Below are positions 16,563 through 25,070 of a stretch of 64,000 bases of DNA, one piece after another. The notes beneath the pieces are model-generated. The model did not search any database. It saw only the letters and a program-made list of their open reading frames with translations, and was not told where the DNA came from. How positions within the stretch are numbered: position 1 is the stretch's first letter; each line of letters opens with the position of its first letter. Both the position numbers and the translations under genes were made by a program. This DNA is from Arenibacter troitsensis (GTDB lineage: Bacteria; Bacteroidota; Bacteroidia; Flavobacteriales; Flavobacteriaceae), in NCBI RefSeq assembly GCF_900177645.1, contig NZ_FXAO01000007.1, positions 283,716-347,715 of the forward strand. The letters are read 5' to 3'.

Positions 16563-17576
16563 ATGGAAATTAAATTTTTAAAAGCTGGGAAAGGTGATGC
16601 AATACTAGTAAGTAGTAAAGGAGAACATATGCTGGTTGATGGAGGGGATGATGCTACCTACTTATTTAATGAACTAGATGCAATTTATAATAAGGGTGAA
16701 AGTTTAAATTGTCTAGTTGTTACTCATCATGATTCAGACCATATCAAAGGAGTTTTGGAACTATTTGAGGAGCTTAGTAATAATCGTTTTGGAGTTGCAA
16801 AGGATTTTATAAAAAGGATTTATTTTAATTCACCTAGATTGTTTTTAGGAAAAAAAATATCTACTGGTTCCAATGAACTATCATATAAGCAGGCATATCA
16901 ATTGGAGGAAAAAATTTGTGAACTAGATATTCTTTGGGACCAATTATTAACGGAAAAATCAAATATTTTTAATATTGGAAGTTTTAGGGTTAATTGTTTA
17001 TCTCCAACAGATGAGATTGTGGATAGTTATTCTAATAATTCAGGCGCATACTTATCATCTCTCTCTGAAGGCGATTGGGGGAAAAGTCTCGTAGATTTAT
17101 CAAAGTATGTGTCAGATAAGAAACTAGATAAATCACCTCCCAATGAAAGTAGTATTGTATTGGAAGTTGAAAGTGATAATTTCAAAACATTATTAACCGC
17201 AGATATTACTCCTAAAAGATTAGCGCAAGTTGTATCTGATCTTTTTAAAAGAAATGATAATAAATTATTGCAATACAATTTCTTTAAATTACCTCATCAT
17301 GGTAGTCACAGAAATATTACCAAAGAAATTCTTTCAAAAATAGCCTGTGATAAATATTTCATTAGTACTGATGGAAACAATCATTATTTGCCAAATAAGA
17401 AAACAATATTAAAAGTCCTTGATGGGAGAATTAAACCTGAAGGTAAAACTGAGTTTTATTTTAATTACCAAGAGGTTATCGATAAGCTTCAAATAACTGA
17501 GGTTGAAACTAAAAAAGGAAAATTTGAATTAATAGGGAACAATAAAGATTATGGATACTGTTTTTCAGCAATTTAA
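16563..17576 (+). CDS. ComEC-like metallo-beta-lactamase-fold hydrolase
   Basis: A 337-residue hydrolase of the MBL fold. The start FLKAGKGDAILV and MLVDGGDD match the ComEC-type opening (FIDVGQGDA, LIDGG). The metal-binding motif is THHDSDH at residues 54-60, LLTADITPK supplies a further Asp, and KLPHHGSHRN (about residue 240) is the closing ComEC-like motif. There is no signal peptide or membrane segment, so it acts in the cytoplasm, probably on a nucleic acid or phosphodiester. It is the first of three genes placed between hsdS and hsdR and overlaps the next gene by 26 bp. MBL enzymes paired with trypsin-like proteases are known in AVAST type 1 defence; here the protease is fused to a reverse transcriptase. 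Confidence 0.85.
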   Translation: MEIKFLKAGKGDAILVSSKGEHMLVDGGDDATYLFNELDAIYNKGESLNCLVVTHHDSDHIKGVLELFEELSNNRFGVAKDFIKRIYFNSPRLFLGKKISTGSNELSYKQAYQLEEKICELDILWDQLLTEKSNIFNIGSFRVNCLSPTDEIVDSYSNNSGAYLSSLSEGDWGKSLVDLSKYVSDKKLDKSPPNESSIVLEVESDNFKTLLTADITPKRLAQVVSDLFKRNDNKLLQYNFFKLPHHGSHRNITKEILSKIACDKYFISTDGNNHYLPNKKTILKVLDGRIKPEGKTEFYFNYQEVIDKLQITEVETKKGKFELIGNNKDYGYCFSAI

Positions 17577-19896
17577 AAGGTGTGCGATTAAGATTAATAC
17601 TGAAATATCAGGTGTTCCAAAATCGTCGTCTGGTTTTTTAATTAAGACAACAGCATTAAATCGATACGATTATATATTCACAGCAAAACATTCATTTTAC
17701 GAAGACGACGAGGACACAGAAGTTTTTATTGAAGATATTAGTTTTATAGAAATACTTGCTCATAAAGACAAGCAATTAAATAGGTGTTTTTATATTTCAA
17801 ATAAAGAAATATCGAAACGTTTCATTGAGTTTGAAGTTGATTTAGTCATAATTTTAATTGATAAAATAGAAGATCCATCTATACCTAACATTCAAGTTTC
17901 AGATAATATTAGTGATAAGTGTATGTCATGGTCTATTACTTCGGTAATGCCTGACAAATTACAAAATTTAGATTTAACCAAAAGTGATCCTGAAGACAAA
18001 AGGTATACAATATCAAAATTTACACAGCCCGGTTCGTTAAAAGGATGTTCAGGTTCAGGTATATTATCAACAGATAGGCCTGTTCTACACGGTTTTATAA
18101 TGAGGCATCCAACCGAAGAGTTGGAAGGTCAATATATAGATGCAGTTGATATTTCTTTTAGTGATATAAACTCAATATTGGTAAAACGTGGTTTGGAACC
18201 AATTAATATAGAGAATGAATCAAAAGTTGTTCGAGTTGTTAATGATAGTTTAGTTGTTAATCTTGAAGAAGTAATTATAAATGAGGTTCGTTTAAATTTA
18301 ATAAATGCAACAACTAAAGTAGAAGCGGATTGCGTTGATGATTGGTTTCACGACCCACTATCTTATGTAGATCTCAGAGGAAGTGATTTTTTATTTAAAT
18401 ATTTTCATGACAATTTCTTAGGTAAGAGATATCAAGTAACTAAAGCAGAGACTTTTTTCTTGCCAAAATCTTCTTTTACACTCCGAAAGGCACTTGTGAT
18501 GCATTATCCAGATAGGCTATATTATACTGAATTAGTGGATGTATTAGGGAATAGTATTGATTCTTGTTTAATTCCTGAGGTTTATTCTTCCAGATATAGC
18601 TATTCCGGCAAAGGGGCTTTAATTATTTCAGGAGTCGAACAGTGGAAAAAAATAAAATATCAGATTAAGAAGTATTCGCACCAACATAACTATATAATAG
18701 AGATAGACATATTGAATTTTTATGACAACATAAATACAGATATTCTTTGTGATAAGCTTTTGGCCGTATGTTGTTCTCCAAATGAAAGAATAGCTACAGA
18801 AGAATTAAGAGGTGTTTTGAATGTTTTTTCTTCAAAAACCAAAAGTGGTATTCCTCAAAATAATGACGCCTCTTCATTATTAGGTACATTTTATTTGAAT
18901 GAGGTAGATACTTATATGACTCATCTAGTTCCTAAATATTTACGGTTTATGGACGACATTAAAATATTTTGCGATAATGAATTTCAAGCTAGACGATTCC
19001 TACGATTAATTGAAATGAAGCTAAGGGAATTGAAGCTTTCATTGAATAGTCAAAAAACTAGAATTATTAATTTAAAACCCCTTGAAAAAGTACAAAAAGA
19101 AGAAATTCAAAATGAATATCGCAATTTTTTCAATTTAAAAAGAAGTAAATTATCAGCGTTATCTTTATCAGATAGTATTATTTATCGAAATGAAGCATTT
19201 CATTTAGCTATTAATTTAGTTATTGAATATTTAGAGGAAGATTCAATTGGTGAGGGTAACAATGAAAGAACATTGCTTCAAGCTCTTACAATCTTAAAAA
19301 AGGGAAAAGTACGGGGAATTTCAATTGAAAATTATAAAGGTAAAATATCAAAGATACTAGAACTACTACCTAAACTTTTGAAGGAACGTCCTTGGCTTAC
19401 AACACAAATAGTATATTTAATCGCAATTATCGATAATAAATACGTGCCAAGCAATATATGGAACGAAATTACAGAGATAGTTACTGAAAAAATGTACAAT
19501 ACTTACCCTTGGCAATGCTATCATTTATGGTTATTGCTGGCAAAGCATAAGATAAGCAATACTGTTTTATCTAATTACGTTTCTAATGTTCTCGATTCAA
19601 ACGATGTGATTAGCCGACCCGTTGTTGCAGCTATGATGATCTACATGGGGAGTATCGATGAAAATTATAAAAGAATAGTTTTGAATAAATATAAGGACGA
19701 TTATATAAGTGGCTCGTTTCAAGAAAGAGCAGCCCTGATAACATTAAGGAGCTTTACTACTGAGGATGTTTGTAACAAAAAGGATAACACTGCTATTCAC
19801 GAGTCTTTACATAAACATAAAGACAAAGAATTGATCTATATTAATGGAGAGTGTGATGAAGATTATTCGGAAATAATACAAATGTATTCTTTATGA
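17551..19896 (+). CDS. Trypsin-like protease fused to reverse transcriptase
   Basis: A 781-residue fusion. Residues 1-215 look like a trypsin-fold protease with His47 (FTAKHSF), Asp97 (EVDLVIILID) and Ser167 in GCSGSG. Residues 270-540 are a reverse transcriptase: motif A IDILNFYDNI with Asp386, motif B SGIPQNN at 432-438, motif C FMDD at 466-469 (Phe in place of the usual Tyr) and SLNSQKTRI after it. Residues 550-781 are predicted all-helical, like the HEAT-like C-terminal part of Abi/UG-type defence RTs. No retron msr/msd or group II intron domain X is seen. It overlaps the MBL gene by 26 bp and the polymerase gene by 4 bp. I infer a defence RT with a built-in protease effector or switch; the exact RT group cannot be set here. 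Confidence 0.88.
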   Translation: MDTVFQQFKRCAIKINTEISGVPKSSSGFLIKTTALNRYDYIFTAKHSFYEDDEDTEVFIEDISFIEILAHKDKQLNRCFYISNKEISKRFIEFEVDLVIILIDKIEDPSIPNIQVSDNISDKCMSWSITSVMPDKLQNLDLTKSDPEDKRYTISKFTQPGSLKGCSGSGILSTDRPVLHGFIMRHPTEELEGQYIDAVDISFSDINSILVKRGLEPINIENESKVVRVVNDSLVVNLEEVIINEVRLNLINATTKVEADCVDDWFHDPLSYVDLRGSDFLFKYFHDNFLGKRYQVTKAETFFLPKSSFTLRKALVMHYPDRLYYTELVDVLGNSIDSCLIPEVYSSRYSYSGKGALIISGVEQWKKIKYQIKKYSHQHNYIIEIDILNFYDNINTDILCDKLLAVCCSPNERIATEELRGVLNVFSSKTKSGIPQNNDASSLLGTFYLNEVDTYMTHLVPKYLRFMDDIKIFCDNEFQARRFLRLIEMKLRELKLSLNSQKTRIINLKPLEKVQKEEIQNEYRNFFNLKRSKLSALSLSDSIIYRNEAFHLAINLVIEYLEEDSIGEGNNERTLLQALTILKKGKVRGISIENYKGKISKILELLPKLLKERPWLTTQIVYLIAIIDNKYVPSNIWNEITEIVTEKMYNTYPWQCYHLWLLLAKHKISNTVLSNYVSNVLDSNDVISRPVVAAMMIYMGSIDENYKRIVLNKYKDDYISGSFQERAALITLRSFTTEDVCNKKDNTAIHESLHKHKDKELIYINGECDEDYSEIIQMYSL

Positions 19897-21359
19897 TGAA
19901 GGTAATTTTTAAAGCCAATGAAAACTGGCATTTGCTTGATATCAATTCAAGTGAGTTAAATAAGGGGACTATTATTGAAATTCAAAAACGGATTCAACAT
20001 GATGATTATATTTATTCCTTACAAATATCCGATTTCATAAGAGAGTTTGATAATGAATTCCCTAAAAAAGATTTACCAATATTAATTGATATAGAATCCT
20101 TTACTAAGCAATTCTTACAAAAGTCGAAACCTTTAGAAACTCAGAAAAAGTGGAACTTCTTCAAGTTTTTAAAGGAGCAAAATTATTTATCTGACGAGTT
20201 TAAAATTCAGGATTCAATAAACGAATACTTATTAAAGATAGGAGACTTTATCCAAAAGACTATTGAGGTGAGCGACCCCGATGAACTTGATCGATTAAGA
20301 AGTATAGAAATTCCTATTAATGAATTGATATATAATCGTCAACGTAAAGGTCTAGCCATTGATGAAAGTTTATACCCTGGTTTAATAAAGAGTACAGAAG
20401 AAGAACTTTATGAAATTAAAAATGAATTACAACTCAATCATAAAATCTATACTCCTGAAAAACGATCAACTCAATTGGAGTATTTAAAAAAAGAAGGAAT
20501 TGAAATAAAAGGATCTGTATTGGCCACGTTTAAGAACAACAAGAATAAAATAGAATTATGTGATTTATTCTATAAAATGTTAAGAACAAAAAATGAATTG
20601 AGCGCATTACTATACTTAACCATGACAAGAGGTGGACATTCACGTACTTATCCTAGTTATCATGGATTTGGTTCAATTTCATCAAGGATTACACTTAGAC
20701 AACCTGGACTTCAAAATTTAAGAAAACAAACAAGAAAGGTCATTAAACCGGATATTGGAAAAGAGTTTATATATATAGATTTCTCTCAATTTGAAGCAGG
20801 CATATTAGCTTCTTTAAGTGAAGATAAAAAACTTCAAGACCTTTATAGTGAAGATATTTATGACGACATAAATAAAAAGGTATGGGATGACTCTAGAACA
20901 AGAGATGATGCTAAAATACTTTTTTATATGTATATGTATGGTGTCGAATTTAATTCAATACCTGAAAATGATTATTTCAAATCCTTCACAAAGCTTAGTA
21001 CATTCAAGGATAAAATTGAAAATGAAATAGAGTCATCAGGTAAAATAGGGAGTAGTAATGGTAATAATAGAGTATTAGAATTAGAGGACAAGTCCATTGC
21101 TTTGAGTCATAGAATACAAGCCGAGGCTTCCTTGATATTTAAAGAAGCCCTTTTAAAGGTTGAAAAAGAGATTCCTGAAATTGATTTTGTTTTACCAATG
21201 CATGATGCAGCATTATATCAAATTAATATTCAACATGAGGATAAAGATAATGTTAAAGATAAGTTGAAAAGTGCCTTTATTGATGTTTTTGCCAAAAGAT
21301 GCCCTGGTATAAATCATTCTGTAAGCATTAAAAACTTCTATGATGACCAAACTAACTGA
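19893..21359 (+). CDS. Family A DNA polymerase, exonuclease-less
   Basis: A 488-residue protein whose C-terminal half is a family A polymerase. Residues 260-276 (GSISSRITLRQPGLQNL) match the GRLSSxxPNLQN motif, motif A is IDFSQFEAGILASLSED with Asp296, motif B is RDDAKILFYMYMYG (337-350) with Lys341, and motif C is LPMHDAAL with Asp438. The first 140 residues show no 3'-5' or 5'-3' exonuclease motif and are much shorter than in Pol I. It overlaps the protease-RT gene by ATGA and runs 20 bp into hsdR. Pairing with a reverse transcriptase suggests second-strand synthesis or nucleotide addition in the same pathway; this is inference. It is not the housekeeping polA, which would be near 900 residues. 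Confidence 0.85.
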   Translation: MMKVIFKANENWHLLDINSSELNKGTIIEIQKRIQHDDYIYSLQISDFIREFDNEFPKKDLPILIDIESFTKQFLQKSKPLETQKKWNFFKFLKEQNYLSDEFKIQDSINEYLLKIGDFIQKTIEVSDPDELDRLRSIEIPINELIYNRQRKGLAIDESLYPGLIKSTEEELYEIKNELQLNHKIYTPEKRSTQLEYLKKEGIEIKGSVLATFKNNKNKIELCDLFYKMLRTKNELSALLYLTMTRGGHSRTYPSYHGFGSISSRITLRQPGLQNLRKQTRKVIKPDIGKEFIYIDFSQFEAGILASLSEDKKLQDLYSEDIYDDINKKVWDDSRTRDDAKILFYMYMYGVEFNSIPENDYFKSFTKLSTFKDKIENEIESSGKIGSSNGNNRVLELEDKSIALSHRIQAEASLIFKEALLKVEKEIPEIDFVLPMHDAALYQINIQHEDKDNVKDKLKSAFIDVFAKRCPGINHSVSIKNFYDDQTN

Positions 21360-24300
21360 AAACGACATAGAATTATGGGCCATTGAGGAATTGCAAAGCC
21401 TGGGTTGGCACTATATTCATGGTGCTGAAATAGCACCAGACGGAAACAAACCTGAACGTAATTCCTTCGCAGATGTCATATTGCGTTCACGTCTTCAAGA
21501 AGCCATAACCAAGAACAATCCAAACATCCCTTTTGAGGCGCGGCAAGAAGCTTTAAAAGCTGTGGAACGTATTGCCTCACCAGAGCTGATGGTCAACAAT
21601 CAGGCATTTCATAAAATACTTACCGAAGGAGTTCCGGTAGAATACCGCAAAGATGGTGTACAGCGAGGTGATCGAGTTCAGTTATTGGGTTTTAATAACC
21701 CCACCCAGAACGATTTTTTAGTGGTGAACCAATTCACCATTATTGAGAATAATAATAACAAACGCCCTGACCTTATTCTTTTTATAAATGGCTTACCGTT
21801 GGTGTTGTTTGAGCTGAAAAATGCAGTAGATGAAAACGCAACCCTACTTTCGGCTTACAAACAAATTCAAACTTATAAAGAGACTATTCCCAGCCTGTTT
21901 GCTTTCAATACATTTTGTGTATTGTCAGACGGTGCAGATGCTAAAGCAGGTTCGTTATCCGCAGGTTTTTCACGCTATTTAGCCTGGAAAACAAGTGATG
22001 GCATCAAAGAAGCTTCTACCCTAAGCAGTCAGTTAGAAGTACTTATTAAGGGTTTAATGAATCCCACTATCTTATTGGATTACATTCGTCATTTTATTGT
22101 TTTCGAGGAGAGTAAAAAAGTGGACGCAACTGGTATTACCACCATTCAAACCATAAAAAAGGTAGCTGCTTATCATCAGTATTATGCCGTAAACAAAGCA
22201 ATTGCATCAGTTACCAATGCTACGGCTTCGGACGGGGATCGTAAAGGTGGCGTAGTGTGGCATACCCAAGGAAGTGGAAAATCGCTTTCTATGGTATTTT
22301 TTACAGGTAAGCTCGTTTTGCAACTGGACAATCCTACCGTTTTGGTGATAACCGACCGTAACGATTTGGACGATCAGTTATTCGACACCTTTGCCTCCTC
22401 CAAACAGTTGTTAAGACAAGTCCCAGTACAAGCAGACAACAGGGAACATTTAAAAGATTTACTAAAAGTAGCTTCAGGAGGAATTGTATTTGCTACCATA
22501 CAAAAGTTTCAACCCGAAGATGGCAGTAATGTATATGAAGAGCTATCTGCTAGAACTAATATTGTAGTGGTAGCCGATGAAGCCCACCGTACGCAGTATG
22601 GCTTTAAACCTAAAACCATAGATGTAAAAGACGATGATGGCAATGTGGTTGGTCAACGCTTGGTGTATGGTTTTGCAAAATATATGCGTGATGCGCTACC
22701 CAATGCAACATATTTAGGTTTTACAGGAACTCCAGTGGAATCAACAGACAACAACACTCCTGCTGTTTTTGGTAATTATGTGGACATCTATGACATTGCC
22801 CAAGCAGTTGAAGATGGAGCTACCGTTCCAATTTATTATGAAAGCCGGTTGGTAAAAATTAACCTTTCGGAAGAGGGTAAACAATTGATTGAAGATTTGG
22901 ATGAGGAATTGCAGGGAGATGAATTAACCGAGACACAAAAAGCCAAAGCCAAGTGGACTAAGGTCGAAGCTATTATTGGAAGTCCGCAGCGTTTAAGAAA
23001 AGTGGCCGAGGACATCGTTTTCCATTATGAGGAACGAAGCAATAGCGGTTTGGAAGGCAAGGCAATGATTGTCTCCATGAGTCGTCAGATTGCAGTGGAC
23101 TTATATAATGAAATAATAAATATTCGCCCACACTGGCACAATGATGACTTAGATAAAGGAGCCATTAAAGTAGTTATGACAGCTGCATCATCAGATGGTC
23201 CGGATATGATGAAACACCATACTTCCAAAGATCAACGAAGAGCTTTGGCAGATAGAATGAAAGACAATTCGGATCCGTTGAAGTTAGTCATAGTTCGTGA
23301 TATGTGGCTTACAGGGTTTGATGCTCCTAGCATGCATACCCTATATATTGACAAACCGATGAAAGGTCATAACCTGATGCAGGCAATTACAAGGGTAAAC
23401 AGGGTTTATAAAGACAAACCAGGTGGGTTGGTAGTTGATTATTTTGGCATTGCATCCGATTTGAAGAAAGCCCTTTCTTTTTATTCTGATAGTGGAGGGA
23501 AAGGAGATCCGGCAGAAGCACAGGAAAAAGCTGTTCAATTAATGTTGGAAAAGCTGGAGGTGGTTTCTCAATTGTTTGATGAAAAACCCGTCTTGGACAA
23601 TGTAAGCTATCAAATGGCAGCCGAAGATAAAACGTTATACGGGAAGCCTTTTGCCTACGAAGATTATTTTGATGCTTCAGTTAAGCAAAAGCTAGAAATA
23701 ATACTCTCAGCAGTAGAACATGTACTGAGTTTAGAAGATGGTAAAAATCGTTTTGTTCGAGAAGTTACGGCATTATCCAAAGCATTTGCCATTGCACTGC
23801 CGCATGAAGAAGCCATGGATGCCAAAGATGAAATTGCATTTTTTCAAGCAGTTAAAGCTCGCATTCAAAAGTTTGATACAGGAGCTCAAACTGGTGGCAA
23901 GTCCGATTACGAAATAGAAACCGCAATTAAACAGGTGGTAGATCAAGCCATCGTTTCAGAACATGTGGTGGATATTTTTGATGCAGCAGGAATTAAGAAA
24001 CCTGAACTTTCGGTATTGGACGATGACTTCCTGGAAGAAATGCGAGATATGAAGCACAAAAACCTTGCCTTGGAAGTTTTGAAAAAATTGTTGAACGATG
24101 AGATAAAAATTCGATTGAAGCATAACGTAGTTCAGAGCAGATCTTTGATGGAAATGTTGGAGTCGTCCATTAAGCGTTATCAAAACAATTTGATAACAGC
24201 AGCAGAAATCATACAAGAAATGATTGATTTGGCCAAAGAAATAAAGGAAGCAGATAAGCGTGGAGATAAAATGGGCTTATCCAGGGACGAATTGGCTTTT

Positions 24301-24561
24301 TATGATGCGGTGGCCAATAATCAAAGTGCCAAGGATTTATTAGGCGATGAAACTTTGCTCAAATTGGCAAGAGTTTTAGTTGAGCGTGTTAAAGAAAATG
24401 CAAGCATTGACTGGACTGTAAAGGAATCAATTAAAAAGAAGTTGAAAGTAATCGTAAAAAGAACGCTTCGACAATATGGTTATCCACCGGATTTGCAAAA
24501 GTTGGCTACTGAGACGGTATTGCAACAGGCCGAAGCTTTGGCTGAGTTTTGGAATAATTAA
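21340..24561 (+). CDS. hsdR: Type I restriction endonuclease subunit HsdR
   Basis: A 1073-residue motor-nuclease. The N-terminal HSDR_N nuclease core is at about residues 140-163 (RPDLILFINGLPLVLFELK: Asp, then E-x-K). The superfamily 2 translocase follows: Walker A HTQGSGKSLS near 308, DEAHRTQYG near 412, GFTGTPVE near 465 and the Q-AITRVNRV arginine-finger motif near 685. All expected motifs are present, so cleavage should be possible. The start ATGATG lies inside the end of the polymerase gene (overlap 20 bp), so its translation depends on ribosomes finishing the inserted cassette, unless an internal start works independently. The gene is close in codon use to hsdM and less AT-rich than the cassette. 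Confidence 0.95.
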   Translation: MMTKLTENDIELWAIEELQSLGWHYIHGAEIAPDGNKPERNSFADVILRSRLQEAITKNNPNIPFEARQEALKAVERIASPELMVNNQAFHKILTEGVPVEYRKDGVQRGDRVQLLGFNNPTQNDFLVVNQFTIIENNNNKRPDLILFINGLPLVLFELKNAVDENATLLSAYKQIQTYKETIPSLFAFNTFCVLSDGADAKAGSLSAGFSRYLAWKTSDGIKEASTLSSQLEVLIKGLMNPTILLDYIRHFIVFEESKKVDATGITTIQTIKKVAAYHQYYAVNKAIASVTNATASDGDRKGGVVWHTQGSGKSLSMVFFTGKLVLQLDNPTVLVITDRNDLDDQLFDTFASSKQLLRQVPVQADNREHLKDLLKVASGGIVFATIQKFQPEDGSNVYEELSARTNIVVVADEAHRTQYGFKPKTIDVKDDDGNVVGQRLVYGFAKYMRDALPNATYLGFTGTPVESTDNNTPAVFGNYVDIYDIAQAVEDGATVPIYYESRLVKINLSEEGKQLIEDLDEELQGDELTETQKAKAKWTKVEAIIGSPQRLRKVAEDIVFHYEERSNSGLEGKAMIVSMSRQIAVDLYNEIINIRPHWHNDDLDKGAIKVVMTAASSDGPDMMKHHTSKDQRRALADRMKDNSDPLKLVIVRDMWLTGFDAPSMHTLYIDKPMKGHNLMQAITRVNRVYKDKPGGLVVDYFGIASDLKKALSFYSDSGGKGDPAEAQEKAVQLMLEKLEVVSQLFDEKPVLDNVSYQMAAEDKTLYGKPFAYEDYFDASVKQKLEIILSAVEHVLSLEDGKNRFVREVTALSKAFAIALPHEEAMDAKDEIAFFQAVKARIQKFDTGAQTGGKSDYEIETAIKQVVDQAIVSEHVVDIFDAAGIKKPELSVLDDDFLEEMRDMKHKNLALEVLKKLLNDEIKIRLKHNVVQSRSLMEMLESSIKRYQNNLITAAEIIQEMIDLAKEIKEADKRGDKMGLSRDELAFYDAVANNQSAKDLLGDETLLKLARVLVERVKENASIDWTVKESIKKKLKVIVKRTLRQYGYPPDLQKLATETVLQQAEALAEFWNN

Positions 24562-24572
24562 TAATAAAATTG

Positions 24573-24848
24573 ATGAATCAAGAAGAAATAATTCGTGTAA
24601 TCTAATCTCCAAAAATTCAAGAGGTTATTGCCTCCAAAGAATTTAACTTTCAAATGGCACAGGATGCCTTAATGAAGTGGTTATGATTGGAAATTGATGA
24701 TGTGCTATGGGAATCGTTAATCAAATTTTCCACAGATTATAATTAGTTATTAGAAATTACCGACATACACCTGAATTTTGAGAAAATTAAACGGGTGCTT
24801 CTTAAAATTCGGATTGTGCTTTCTTCTGGTCATATTACAGTAAAATAA
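24573..24848 (+). pseudogene. Decayed 91-codon ORF after hsdR
   Basis: One reading frame stays in register for 91 codons from an ATG 12 bp after hsdR to a TAA, but it is broken by TAA (codon 11), TGA (codon 38) and TAG (codon 58). Without the stops it would read as a small helical protein (MNQEEIIRVI, then KIQEVIASKEFNFQMAQDAL). All three stops could come from C-to-T or G-to-A changes in Gln, Trp or Arg codons. There is no frameshift, so loss looks recent. The original function is not recognisable. The stretch 24849-25070 holds no other gene. Confidence 0.55.
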
Positions 24849-25070
24849 AAATCCTAACTTAATTTAATGTCCGACTAGAAGGGGAAATTATAGTTGATAT
24901 AATAAAAAAGGTGTGAATAAATGTTAGTATCAAATTTGCAATTATAGTTCGCATTTATAAGTAAACAATTTCTTTAGAATGTAGTGTGGATTTTTTGGAT
25001 TTGAAAAAGGGGAGTGAATTTGCACATTGAAAAGTGCATTTTAAAATATGAAATACAAATAGGCAGATTT

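Noticed and set aside
19893-21359. Housekeeping DNA polymerase I
   Set aside because: The protein is about half the expected length, has no exonuclease motif and lies in a defence operon.
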